From Vibrio metschnikovii CIP 69.14 (GTDB lineage: Bacteria; Pseudomonadota; Gammaproteobacteria; Enterobacterales; Vibrionaceae), in the NCBI RefSeq assembly GCF_000176155.1, contig NZ_ACZO01000006.1, positions 1,736,001 through 1,800,000 on the forward strand: a stretch of DNA of 64,000 bases, in the 5' to 3' direction. Every line of letters begins with the position of its first letter. Positions within the stretch are counted from its first letter, which is position 1. Both the position numbers and the translations under genes were made by a program. The notes below the pieces were generated by a model. It made no database searches. It was not told where the DNA came from and saw only the letters and a list, made by a program, of their open reading frames with translations. Positions 9,045 through 17,696 of this stretch are shown here, one piece after another.

Positions 9045-9127
9045 GATATTAAAATTATTAATTATACTAATCAAATAACTCTGGGTATCTTGCGCTCATT
9101 ATTTTCTATCACACAAATGAGACAACA

Positions 9128-9757
9128 GTGAATTTCTGGATCTTACTACAAGGTTTTGGCCTTGGAGCAACGATGATCATTCCGATCGGTGCTCAAAACG
9201 CTTACGTGTTAAATCAAGGCATTAAGCGTCATCACCACCTAACTACAGCAACCATCTGTAGCATATTAGATGTTATCTTTATCTCCTTGGGAATATTTGG
9301 CGGCGGCGCATTGCTGTCACAAAATGAAAGTTTATTGATTGCGGTTACTTTAGGTGGGATCGCCTTTTTAACTGGCTACGGCTTATTGGCATTAAAAACG
9401 GCTTTTAAACCGTCACAACAACAAGAGTCTTCCTCTGAGATCACGGCGCGAGGTAAACGAACAGTGATTCTTGGTGCATTAGCGGTCACCGTGCTTAACC
9501 CGCATTTATACTTAGATACCGTGGTGATTTTAGGATCGATTGGTGGTCAATTTGAAGGTCATGATCGGCTTTCATTTGCCTTAGGAACGATGATCGCTTC
9601 CTTTGTATGGTTTTATTCATTATCGATAGGCGCAGCCAAATTAGGGCCAACCTTATCCAAACCCGCCGTCAAAAAAGGCATCGATATAGTGATCGCGGCA
9701 ATGATGTTTACCATTGCTTTTCTATTGGCGAATAACCTTCAGCAGTATTGGAACTAA
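9128..9757 (+). CDS. argO: Arginine exporter ArgO (LysE family)
   Basis: A 209-residue inner-membrane exporter (E. coli ArgO has 211) that pumps out excess L-arginine and toxic analogues. Six hydrophobic segments are visible, with the LysE signature GLGATMIIPIGAQNAYVLNQG at the start and VTVLNPHLYLDTVVILG in the middle, which contains the conserved Asn-Pro pair. The start is GTG. Divergent pairing with argP identifies the substrate class. A good terminator follows directly. Confidence 0.94.
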   Translation: MNFWILLQGFGLGATMIIPIGAQNAYVLNQGIKRHHHLTTATICSILDVIFISLGIFGGGALLSQNESLLIAVTLGGIAFLTGYGLLALKTAFKPSQQQESSSEITARGKRTVILGALAVTVLNPHLYLDTVVILGSIGGQFEGHDRLSFALGTMIASFVWFYSLSIGAAKLGPTLSKPAVKKGIDIVIAAMMFTIAFLLANNLQQYWN

Positions 9758-9763
9758 AATAAC

Positions 9764-9790
9764 AACGGAGGCCAACACCTCCGTTTTTAT
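9764..9790 (+). terminator. Rho-independent terminator of argO
   Basis: The stem aacggagg / cctccgtt with a 6-base loop is followed by a T-rich run, starting 7 bases after the argO stop. Confidence 0.9.
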
Positions 9791-9834
9791 TTTCTACTGT
9801 TCATCTATTTACTCAGCTCAACCAATAACGTCCG

Positions 9835-10698
9835 TTAGCTGATTTTATTCAAATGAACATCCATTTGTGGGAATGGAATTTCAATACCATTTTCATCGAG
9901 CGCTTCTTTAATTTTATGCGTCAACTCCCAATAAACAGGCCAGTAATCTGCACTCTCCACCCAAGGGCGAACAATAAAATTAATCGATGAATCACCGAGT
10001 TGATGTACTTCAACTCTCACCGCAGGATCTTTTAACACCCGAGGATCGCGCTCAACCACATCACGCAGTACCTGCTTAGTTTTATTCAGATCCGATTTAT
10101 AAGATACGCCTATCAGTAAATCAACACGACGTGTGGCGTGGCGTGAATAATTGACAATTGCGCCATTCACTACCGTAGAGTTAGGTAATACCACCATTTT
10201 GTTATCGGGTGTTTTTAAAATCGTCTGGAAAATATGAATCGAATCAACCGATCCCGCGGTTCCAGCCACTTCGATATAGTCACCCGATTTAAACGGACGG
10301 AAAGCAACGATTAAAACGCCAGCGGCAAAGTTGGATAAAGAGCCTTGCAGCGCTAAACCTACCGCTAAACCCGCAGCACCAATAATTGCCACGACGGAAG
10401 CAGTTTGGACTCCGATACGACTTAACGCGGCGACCAATACAATAATAAATAGCGTATAACGTACGATGCCTTGGATAAAATCAACAACCGCCTTATCCAT
10501 CTCTTTTTTCATCAACACGTTTGCTAAGCTACCCGCAATCGTTTTGACAATGATGTTACCAATAAACAAAATCAAAATAGCGGAAATAATATTCACACCG
10601 TATTGAATAAATAAATCTGAGTTATTGGTTAACCAACTATTGACCTGATGTAAGCTTTCAACGCCAGGAACTTCTATTCCCACTGACTCATTCGCCAT
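9835..10698 (-). CDS. mscS: Small-conductance mechanosensitive channel MscS
   Basis: A 287-residue inner-membrane channel (E. coli has 286) that opens under membrane tension and releases solutes on osmotic downshock. Three N-terminal transmembrane helices are visible; the third, pore-lining helix reads GAAGLAVGLALQGSLSNFAAGV, with the alternating Gly/Ala pattern of the heptamer pore. The beta domain (FRPFKSGDYIEVAGTAGSV) and the cytoplasmic cage follow. GAGGAT lies 7 bases before the ATG. Convergent with argO and upstream of nothing else, so probably a single-gene unit. Confidence 0.95.
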   Translation of the reverse strand: MANESVGIEVPGVESLHQVNSWLTNNSDLFIQYGVNIISAILILFIGNIIVKTIAGSLANVLMKKEMDKAVVDFIQGIVRYTLFIIVLVAALSRIGVQTASVVAIIGAAGLAVGLALQGSLSNFAAGVLIVAFRPFKSGDYIEVAGTAGSVDSIHIFQTILKTPDNKMVVLPNSTVVNGAIVNYSRHATRRVDLLIGVSYKSDLNKTKQVLRDVVERDPRVLKDPAVRVEVHQLGDSSINFIVRPWVESADYWPVYWELTHKIKEALDENGIEIPFPQMDVHLNKIS

Positions 10699-10863
10699 AT
10701 TGTATATCCTCTACAATCAATGATATCGATATTGTTTTTTTGATGTATACAAAGGAGTGACAACTGCCCTATGTAATATCCCACGCAAAGTATACTTATT
10801 TAAATCTCAGCAAACATAAGATTATTCTTTAAACTAGCAGATCTATTTCCTAATCACTAGCCA

Positions 10864-10891
10864 TAAAAAAGCCGCCCTAACAAGGACGGCT
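10864..10891 (-). terminator. Rho-independent terminator of fbaA
   Basis: On the minus strand the stem AGCCGTCC / GGGCGGCT (one G-U pair) with a 6-base loop is followed by six T residues, about 20 bases after the fbaA stop. Confidence 0.9.
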
Positions 10892-10911
10892 AATGACTAA
10901 CTAGACACTAA

Positions 10912-11988
10912 TTACAGTACGTTAACAGCGTTAAGGTCTGCAAAAGCTTTCTCTAGACGAGCCACCATTGAGGTTTGGCCTGCACGTAGCCATACGCGTG
11001 GATCGTAGTATTTTTTGTTTGGTGCAGCTTCACCAGTTGGGTTACCGATTTGACCTTGTAGGTAATCGTGGTTTTCCGCTTCATATTTACGGATACCATC
11101 CCATGTTGCCCACTGAGTATCAGTATCGATGTTCATTTTGATAACACCGTAGCTGATTGACTCTTTGATTTCCGCTTCAGAAGAACCAGAACCACCGTGG
11201 AAAACAAAGTTTAGAGAGTTAGCTGGAAGGCCAAATTTCTCAGAAACGTACGCTTGAGAATCACGTAGAATGGTTGGAGTCAATACCACGTTACCCGCTT
11301 GATAAACACCGTGTACGTTACCGAAAGAAGCAGCGATAGTGAAACGATGGCTGACTGCGCTTAGTTTTTCATAAGCGTAAGCCACGTCTTCTGGAGAAGT
11401 ATACAGCTCAGATGAATCCATATGAGAGTTATCAACGCCGTCTTCTTCACCGCCAGTACAACCCAGTTCGATTTCGATGGTCATACCCATTTTCGCCATA
11501 CGCTCTAGGTATTTCGCGCACGTTTCGACGTTTTCTTCTAAAGACTCTTCAGAAAGATCTAGCATGTGAGAAGAGAACAGAGGCTTACCTGTTTGAGCAA
11601 AGAACTCTTCGCCAGCATCAAGTAGACCATCGATCCAAGGCAGCAATTTCTTCGCAGCGTGGTCAGTGTGTAGAATCACTGGCACACCGTAAGTTTCAGC
11701 AACAGCGTGAACGTATTTTGCACCAGCTACTGCACCAAGGATTTGAGCACCTTGGCCTTCAAGTTTAACGCCTTTACCAGCAAAGAAAGCAGCGCCACCG
11801 TTAGAGAATTGCACCACGACTGGCGCTTTCACTTTGGCTGCAGCTTCTAGTACCGCGTTGATAGAGTCAGTATTGACAACGTTAACAGCAGGTAGAGCAA
11901 AGTTATGCTCTTTCGCTACTGCAAATACTTTCTGTACGTCATCACCAGAAATCACACCAGGTTTTACGAAATCGAAGATCTTAGACAT
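10912..11988 (-). CDS. fbaA: Fructose-bisphosphate aldolase, class II
   Basis: Zinc-dependent aldolase that splits fructose-1,6-bisphosphate into dihydroxyacetone phosphate and glyceraldehyde-3-phosphate. The 358-residue length matches E. coli FbaA. Zinc ligands and the active site are visible in VILHTDHAAKKLLPW (catalytic Asp after the His ligand), ELGCTGGEEDGVD, and HGVYQAGNVVL and FVFHGGSGS. AGGATC lies 7 bases before the ATG. It is the last gene of the epd-pgk-fbaA cluster; a hairpin and a PurR-like palindrome separate it from pgk, so it also has scope for its own control. Confidence 0.97.
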   Translation of the reverse strand: MSKIFDFVKPGVISGDDVQKVFAVAKEHNFALPAVNVVNTDSINAVLEAAAKVKAPVVVQFSNGGAAFFAGKGVKLEGQGAQILGAVAGAKYVHAVAETYGVPVILHTDHAAKKLLPWIDGLLDAGEEFFAQTGKPLFSSHMLDLSEESLEENVETCAKYLERMAKMGMTIEIELGCTGGEEDGVDNSHMDSSELYTSPEDVAYAYEKLSAVSHRFTIAASFGNVHGVYQAGNVVLTPTILRDSQAYVSEKFGLPANSLNFVFHGGSGSSEAEIKESISYGVIKMNIDTDTQWATWDGIRKYEAENHDYLQGQIGNPTGEAAPNKKYYDPRVWLRAGQTSMVARLEKAFADLNAVNVL

Positions 11989-12045
11989 GGATTTGATCCT
12001 ATTTTTTCTGTCGTTTAAAAATAAAACAGTTAAGTTTACATTCTT

Positions 12046-12057
12046 GCAAACGTTTGC
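12046..12057. promoter_or_regulatory. PurR-like (LacI-family) palindrome upstream of fbaA
   Basis: gcaaacgtttgc is a perfect 12-bp palindrome and equals the core of the PurR operator; the same core recurs at 19959-19970. It lies 57 bases before the fbaA start. Which LacI-family protein binds is not shown by the sequence. Confidence 0.5.
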
Positions 12058-12103
12058 TCACAACTGGCGCTATTCTAGCAGAATAAATACCCTCGTGCAG
12101 CAA

Positions 12104-12130
12104 ACAAGAAAGCGGGAGTTGCCCCCCGCT
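12104..12130 (-). terminator. Hairpin after pgk (partial terminator)
   Basis: On the minus strand AGCGGG / CCCGCT with a short loop is followed by TTTCTTGTTTG. The interrupted U-run suggests incomplete termination, letting some transcripts continue to fbaA. Confidence 0.6.
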
Positions 12131-12140
12131 CTCATCGTCA

Positions 12141-13304
12141 TTATGCTTTCGCGCGTGCTTCTAGCATTTCTACTGCTGGTAGAACTTTACCTTCAACAAA
12201 TTCAAGGAAAGCACCGCCACCGGTTGAAATATAAGATACGTCAGCTTTGATACCAAACTTATCGATCGCTGCTAGTGTGTCACCGCCACCCGCTACTGAG
12301 AAACCTGCCGATTTGGCGATCGCTTCAGAGATACCTTTGGTACCGGCTTCGAAATTTTTGAATTCAAATACACCGACTGGGCCATTCCACAAAATCGTTT
12401 TTGCGTTAGCGATGATTTCAGCCAATGCTGCGGTTGAATCTGGGCCTAGGTCGAAAATCATATCGTCATCTTGCACTTCAGAAACGTGCTTGATTTCCGC
12501 TGCGGCGTTTTCATCAAACGCTTTCGCACAAGCAACATCAGTCGCAAGAGGAATAGAGCACTCTTTCATTAACTTTTTCGCTGTATCAAGCAAGTCGGCT
12601 TCATAAAGAGACTTACCGACATTGTGACCCGCAGCGGCAATAAAAGTATTCGCGATACCACCGCCAACAACCAGTTGGTCAGCAATTTTAGAAAGGGATT
12701 CGAGTACGGTGAGTTTTGTTGATACTTTTGAACCACCAACGATAGCCACTAATGGACGCTCTGGGTTATCCATCGCTTTACCCAATGCTTCAAGTTCTGC
12801 CGCCAATAGTGGGCCAGCACAAGCGATCGGAGCGAACATACCAACGCCATGAGTCGACGCTTGAGCACGGTGAGCCGTACCAAACGCATCCATCACAAAC
12901 ACGTCACATAACGCTGCGTATTTTTTCGATAATTCTTCTTCGTTTTTCTTCTCGCCTTTGTTAAAGCGAACGTTTTCAAGAACGACCAATTCGCCAGCGT
13001 TCAATTCCAAACCATCAAGGTAATCTTTAGCCAGTTTAACTTCGCAATCTAACGCGTCTTTTAAGTAGTTAACGACGGGTAATAGAGAGAACTCTTCCGT
13101 GTATTCGCCTTCCGTTGGACGACCGAGGTGAGAAGTCACCATTACTTTAGCGCCAGCCGCTATGCAGTGCTGAATGGTTGGTAAAGACGCAAGAATACGT
13201 GCATCCGAAGTCACTTTGCCATCTTTCACTGGTACGTTTAGGTCAGCACGGATAAATACGCGTTTACCTGCTAGATCCAGGTCGGTCATCTTGATTACAG
13301 ACAT
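12141..13304 (-). CDS. pgk: Phosphoglycerate kinase
   Basis: Transfers phosphate from 1,3-bisphosphoglycerate to ADP in glycolysis. The 387-residue protein has the N-terminal substrate domain ([38 protein letters not shown]) and the C-terminal nucleotide domain ([35 protein letters not shown]). The start [15 protein letters not shown] is chosen at 13304 because AGAGGA lies about 8 bases before it; the longer TTG frame overlaps this site. Lies between epd and fbaA, the common gammaproteobacterial order. Confidence 0.97.
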   Translation of the reverse strand: MSVIKMTDLDLAGKRVFIRADLNVPVKDGKVTSDARILASLPTIQHCIAAGAKVMVTSHLGRPTEGEYTEEFSLLPVVNYLKDALDCEVKLAKDYLDGLELNAGELVVLENVRFNKGEKKNEEELSKKYAALCDVFVMDAFGTAHRAQASTHGVGMFAPIACAGPLLAAELEALGKAMDNPERPLVAIVGGSKVSTKLTVLESLSKIADQLVVGGGIANTFIAAAGHNVGKSLYEADLLDTAKKLMKECSIPLATDVACAKAFDENAAAEIKHVSEVQDDDMIFDLGPDSTAALAEIIANAKTILWNGPVGVFEFKNFEAGTKGISEAIAKSAGFSVAGGGDTLAAIDKFGIKADVSYISTGGGAFLEFVEGKVLPAVEMLEARAKA

Positions 13305-13451
13305 GGTTTGTCCTCTCAAATATTAATAAATAAAGTTTTTGGAAACCCGGCAACCTTGCCGAGCTTAGTTATTCTTCAAACTGGTTATTGATATGGAGAC
13401 CGTCACGATGTATTTCAAGTTCAATACTCAGCCATCCCCATCATCCTGCTC

Positions 13452-14480
13452 CTACTCGGATGCTTGCATTGCGAGCGCCGTATCCAGCATGCGGTTCGCA
13501 AAGCCCCATTCGTTATCGCACCAAACCAACATTTTAACCAGTTGCCCGTTACTGACTCGGGTTTGTGAACCATCCACAATCGCACTGTGTGGATCATGGT
13601 TAAAATCGATGGATACCAATGGAGCTTCAGTATAGTCAACAATGCCATCTAATGTACACCGAGATGCGTGTATGATGGTTTGATTTACGTCATTAACTTT
13701 CACATTTGTATTTAATGTGACACTTAAATCCATCGCTGTGACGTTAACTGTTGGCACGCGCACTGAAATTGCCTCAAATTTGTTAGAAAATTTCGGAAAA
13801 ATTCTTTCAATACCTTTATGCAATTTAGTATCAACGGGAATGATCGATTGGCTGGCTGAGCGTGTACGACGCAGATCGGTATGGTAAGCATCAATCACGG
13901 GCTGATCATTCATCGCTGAATGAATGGTGGTGATGGTACCAGAGTCAATACCAAAGGCTTCATCCAAGACTTTTATGATCGGTACAATGCAGTTGGTGGT
14001 ACAAGAGCCATTGGAAACCACGCGGTGCTCAGCAGTCAGCGTTTGATGGTTAACACCATAAATGATGGTGTTATCGAGATCATGACTCCCGGGATGGGAA
14101 AAGAGCACTTTCTTAGCACCCGCGGTAATATGGGCTAGACCATCGGCTTTTGAGCCATAGACTCCGGTACAATCGAGAACAATATCAACCGCAAGATCGC
14201 GCCAAGGCAGTAGTTTGATTTCGCTAAGATGAAGAATCCGAATCGAATCATAGACACCCGCCTCATGATGCACATAGATATGTTCTTGATCATTGGTAAT
14301 TTTTTTACCAAATCGGCCATGACTCGTATCGTATTGCAGAAGGTGAGCCATCGCATCGGGTAATGCCAGTTCATTGACTGCCACTACTTTGATTTGCTGA
14401 TTTTTTCCACTCTCATATATCGCTCGCAAGACATTGCGCCCGATACGCCCAAACCCATTGATCGCGACTTTAAGCATCAT
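13452..14480 (-). CDS. epd: Erythrose-4-phosphate dehydrogenase
   Basis: GAPDH-like enzyme that oxidises D-erythrose-4-phosphate to 4-phosphoerythronate for pyridoxal-phosphate synthesis; it feeds the pathway in which PdxA (43406-44395) acts later. Rossmann start [17 protein letters not shown], catalytic cysteine in SNGSCTTNC (about 150-158), and [16 protein letters not shown], which distinguishes Epd from GapA. 342 residues against 339 in E. coli. Two adjacent ATGs (14480 and 14477) are possible starts. The C-terminal [15 protein letters not shown] is intact. First gene of the epd-pgk-fbaA cluster. Confidence 0.93.
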   Translation of the reverse strand: MMLKVAINGFGRIGRNVLRAIYESGKNQQIKVVAVNELALPDAMAHLLQYDTSHGRFGKKITNDQEHIYVHHEAGVYDSIRILHLSEIKLLPWRDLAVDIVLDCTGVYGSKADGLAHITAGAKKVLFSHPGSHDLDNTIIYGVNHQTLTAEHRVVSNGSCTTNCIVPIIKVLDEAFGIDSGTITTIHSAMNDQPVIDAYHTDLRRTRSASQSIIPVDTKLHKGIERIFPKFSNKFEAISVRVPTVNVTAMDLSVTLNTNVKVNDVNQTIIHASRCTLDGIVDYTEAPLVSIDFNHDPHSAIVDGSQTRVSNGQLVKMLVWCDNEWGFANRMLDTALAMQASE

Positions 14481-14561
14481 TCCATCGTCTTAATTGTTTT
14501 CGAGAGGAGGATAGTAACTGATAGCCTTTAAGAGCAACACCCCCACTCATCCATCGACGAT

Positions 14562-14590
14562 AAAAAAAGGCTCACTAAATAAAGTGAGCC
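14562..14590 (-). terminator. Rho-independent terminator of irgA
   Basis: On the minus strand GGCTCACT / AGTGAGCC with a 6-base loop is followed by seven T residues, beginning 14 bases past the irgA stop. Confidence 0.93.
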
Positions 14591-14603
14591 CGGTATAACG
14601 CTT

Positions 14604-16559
14604 TTAGAAACTGATATCCGCCCCTATCCAGTAGCTGCGTCCATCCAGCACTTTGCCATGTTTATCTTGTGAAATATCGGTATCAGTGAGGTTATAGATA
14701 CCAAACAGTAAACGTGTCTCTTTGTTGACTTGATAATTACCACCAATATCTAAGGTTTGGTAAGCATCGTATTTATCTCCAACAGCCCCGCCTCGCACAA
14801 TCGCATATTCACTGCCTTTGTATTTGGCATGTGTCCAAAACGTTAGCTGCTCACTGGCATCCCAATCTAAATTGATCGATGCTTGATGGCGTGGAGTTCG
14901 ACTTAATGGATCGCCACGATTCGCCCCACTGCGCTGCTCTGAGTCCGTAAAGGTATAGTTGGCCGATAGAGCGAGTTGTTCCATGACTGGTATTTTAAAA
15001 CTGGTTTCTATCCCTTGAATCCGTGCTTTATCGACATTTTCTCGTTGCTGAATAAAATCATGCTGACTGCCTGAAGGTGAAACACATCCTCCACCGTTGC
15101 TGGCATCATCACATAGAGTGGTAATCAACACTTTATCTTTAAAGTCGGTATTAAATAAGCTGAGTGATGCCTGAAACCCTGTTGGTAGCTGATAGAAGAT
15201 CGCAATTTCTTGGTTCAACGTTTTTTCAGGTTTGAGATCAGGGTTGCCTAAAATCACCCCATTACGACGCCCACCACCCGTCACTTGTCCCCAATCGCTA
15301 GAGACTTCACGCAACCCTGGAGCACTGAAGCCATTAGTCACGCCACCTTTTACCGTCCAGTGATCACTTAATTGCCAAACAGCATAGGCACGGGGGGTAA
15401 TTTCATTGCCATAATGCTGATCGCGATTAAAACGTGCTCCAAGTGTTAAGGCAAAGTCTTGTGTCATTTGCCACTCATCTTCAATGAAAAAGGCACCGCG
15501 CCAACGTTCTAATGAATTTACGCTAGGATTGTATTTGTTACCGGCATCATCCAACGATTCGTTAAAGTATTGTCCACCAACAGTCACGAAATGATCGTCA
15601 AACGCACGTTGTAAACTGGCGTCAACCACTTGGTTAGTGATCGTCATTTGACGGCTTTCATTGTCTGTTTTTTCGTGACTATAGCTCAATTGGCTGGTTG
15701 CAAACTCCCAACGTCCTTCATGAGAAAGGGCATAATACGAACGTTCATAATCCCCTTGTGATGGACGTTCGGCACTTTTTTTAGAACTGTCCCGCTGTTG
15801 ACGACTTTGATTAATATCGATGCGAATATCTTGCGTGTCGGTCGGGGTGAAATCAAAACGGACATTGGCACTGTTCATCTCTTGTTCTGGGTAATAACCG
15901 ATTTTATCATCTTCAGCACGCCGAGAAACGGAACCAGAAAGCTGAACCCCAAGTAAACCATCAATCAGAGGACCAGCAATGGTCGCACTGGCTTGCTGGC
16001 TATCACCGGCATAACCACGATCGCGCAGTTGGCTTTCTAGACGGAGTGAACCATTCCAAGTATCAGACACTTTTTTAGTGATAATATTAATGACCCCTCC
16101 CATCGCATCAGAACCATACAACGAAGACATTGGGCCACGTACGACCTCGATTCTTTCTATCATATTGAGTGGCGGGATCCAGCCTTGCTCGATTCCTGGT
16201 CCATCGCTGTTAGGGCGTGTCTGACGGCTACCTTGTCTTTTTCCATCGACTAAAATCAGCGTATATTTAGCATCTAAGCCACGAATACTAATGTCTTGAC
16301 TGGCGCCGCCACCAGAAATATAAATGCCTTGTACCGAGCGCAACGCATCGGTTAAATCTCTGAATGAACCCTTGGCCATCTCTTCAGCACTGATCACCGT
16401 GATACTGGCCGGCGCATTTCTCACTACTTGCTCAAAACCTGACGCGGTCACGACCAGTGTTTCGTCAACTTGACGCTCTTGCTGAGCACTCACTGGTACC
16501 GATGCAAATAGACCAAACGCTACGGCAAAAGCCACTCGGGTTGGATTTAATCTAGACAT
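14604..16559 (-). CDS. irgA: TonB-dependent iron-siderophore outer-membrane receptor IrgA
   Basis: A 651-residue outer-membrane receptor, iron-regulated and likely for enterobactin-type catechol siderophores. It has a signal peptide ending VPVSAQ, a TonB-box region (DETLVVTASG), the plug domain (about 45-165, with NAPASITVISAEEM, RGLDAKYTLILVDGKRQ and RGPMSSLYGSDAMGGVINIIT) and a 22-strand-type barrel ending in GRSYWIGADISF with terminal Phe. SRQTRPNSDGPGIEQGW is typical of the IrgA/FepA/CirA group. The divergent LysR gene matches V. cholerae IrgB, which supports the name. A Fur box lies 16-30 bases upstream. Confidence 0.87.
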   Translation of the reverse strand: MSRLNPTRVAFAVAFGLFASVPVSAQQERQVDETLVVTASGFEQVVRNAPASITVISAEEMAKGSFRDLTDALRSVQGIYISGGGASQDISIRGLDAKYTLILVDGKRQGSRQTRPNSDGPGIEQGWIPPLNMIERIEVVRGPMSSLYGSDAMGGVINIITKKVSDTWNGSLRLESQLRDRGYAGDSQQASATIAGPLIDGLLGVQLSGSVSRRAEDDKIGYYPEQEMNSANVRFDFTPTDTQDIRIDINQSRQQRDSSKKSAERPSQGDYERSYYALSHEGRWEFATSQLSYSHEKTDNESRQMTITNQVVDASLQRAFDDHFVTVGGQYFNESLDDAGNKYNPSVNSLERWRGAFFIEDEWQMTQDFALTLGARFNRDQHYGNEITPRAYAVWQLSDHWTVKGGVTNGFSAPGLREVSSDWGQVTGGGRRNGVILGNPDLKPEKTLNQEIAIFYQLPTGFQASLSLFNTDFKDKVLITTLCDDASNGGGCVSPSGSQHDFIQQRENVDKARIQGIETSFKIPVMEQLALSANYTFTDSEQRSGANRGDPLSRTPRHQASINLDWDASEQLTFWTHAKYKGSEYAIVRGGAVGDKYDAYQTLDIGGNYQVNKETRLLFGIYNLTDTDISQDKHGKVLDGRSYWIGADISF

Positions 16560-16574
16560 TCACCACTCCATAAA

Positions 16575-16589
16575 TGATAATGATTATTA
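16575..16589. promoter_or_regulatory. Fur box between irgA and irgB
   Basis: tgataatgattatta matches the 7-1-7 Fur motif TGATAAT-N-ATTATCA at 14 of 15 positions. It lies just before irgA and would repress it, and possibly irgB, when iron is plentiful. Confidence 0.85.
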
Positions 16590-16701
16590 ATTTCGAAGTG
16601 GAATTATTCACAATTTGAATCATTGAGATAGACCGACAGATGGAATAGTCAGTCCCAGATATGGAACAACACGATTATTGAATAACGAGGCCACTGTTAT
16701 C

Positions 16702-17604
16702 ATGCATGATTTAAGTGCTATCAAAGCCTTCCATGCACTCTGTCAGCACAAAAGTCTGACCGCTGCCGCTAAAGCGCTTGAACAACCAAAATCGACACTA
16801 AGTCGACGGCTTGCTATGCTCGAAAGTGATTTAGGGCAAGCGCTGATCACTCGTCAAGGCAACCGGCTCACATTAACTAAGGCCGGACAAGTGTTTGCCG
16901 TTTATACGGAACAATTGCTTGAATTGGCATCAAGAGGTATTGAAGCTCTTCAAGAGCTGAACAATCAAATCAGCGGTAATCTGACGTTAGTCGTTCATCC
17001 CAACTTGGTCCGAGGGTGGATAAGTCACGTACTCGATGAATTTATGCTGGCACACCCCGAAGTAACCATTCGAGTACACAGTCACTATGTGGCCGAAAAT
17101 AGCTTGTTAGAACCTGATTTGATGATTTGGATCGGGGCTATCACCCCCTCTGGATGGCGGCGCGAGCTTCTCGGCAATTGGCATTATTCACCGTATGCTT
17201 CTCCGAATTATTTAGCCACTCACCCCAAGCCCGAACATCCTGAGCAGCTTATAAATCATACTTGGATAGATTTTATCGCCTGTCGCCAAGAAGGATTAAC
17301 CCTAACTCATCCGACTCAAGGAGACTGGGTATTACCAGCACTGAAAAGTCGTTTACAAAGTGATAGCTTAGCCATGCAAGCCGACGCGATAGCCAAAGGG
17401 CGAGGAATTGGCTTGCTACCAACTTGGTTTGCAGAAGGCTTTGAACGTGCTCATCCTGGGAGCCTTGCTGCTTGCTTACCTGAATGGTTATCTCCACCCA
17501 GTGAGGTGGCTTGTTACTATCCAGCGGGGCGTCACCCTTTGCGTTTACGCTTATTTATTGATGCTTTGCGTCACGCTTGCCCTAATGAATGGAAAACGGC
17601 CTAG
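16702..17604 (+). CDS. irgB: LysR-family activator IrgB
   Basis: A 300-residue LysR regulator that, in V. cholerae, activates the divergent irgA under low iron. The helix-turn-helix is HKSLTAAAKALEQPKSTLSRRLAMLESDLG (about 15-44 of the protein); LVVHPNLVRGW and ADAIAKGRGIGLLPTWFAEGFE in the effector domain also agree with the IrgB sequence I remember. The ATG at 16702 gives the expected MHDLSAIKAFHAL; the longer TTG frame adds eight residues. The Fur box between the two genes suggests Fur controls both, with IrgB adding activation. Confidence 0.9.
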   Translation: MHDLSAIKAFHALCQHKSLTAAAKALEQPKSTLSRRLAMLESDLGQALITRQGNRLTLTKAGQVFAVYTEQLLELASRGIEALQELNNQISGNLTLVVHPNLVRGWISHVLDEFMLAHPEVTIRVHSHYVAENSLLEPDLMIWIGAITPSGWRRELLGNWHYSPYASPNYLATHPKPEHPEQLINHTWIDFIACRQEGLTLTHPTQGDWVLPALKSRLQSDSLAMQADAIAKGRGIGLLPTWFAEGFERAHPGSLAACLPEWLSPPSEVACYYPAGRHPLRLRLFIDALRHACPNEWKTA

Positions 17605-17610
17605 CAGCAT

Positions 17611-17638
17611 AGAAAAAGCCCAGCAAATAAGCTGGGCT
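17611..17638 (-). terminator. Terminator of tkt, overlapping the end of irgB
   Basis: The 8-bp stem agcccagc / gctgggct with a 6-base loop has five A residues on its left side, giving a U-run for minus-strand transcripts from tkt. It lies 7 bases after the irgB stop and may also end irgB, though that side lacks a U-run. Confidence 0.88.
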
Positions 17639-17662
17639 CAGTTAGAACTCAATATCAACCAT

Positions 17663-17696
17663 TAAGCCAATAGTTCGTTTAAGCCAACAGTTCGTT
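17663..17696. repeat. 17-bp tandem duplication over the tkt stop codon
   Basis: taagccaatagttcgtt (17663-17679) and taagccaacagttcgtt (17680-17696) are adjacent copies with one mismatch. The inner copy encodes the last residues NELLA and stop of tkt; the outer copy repeats them in the untranslated region. Confidence 0.9.
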
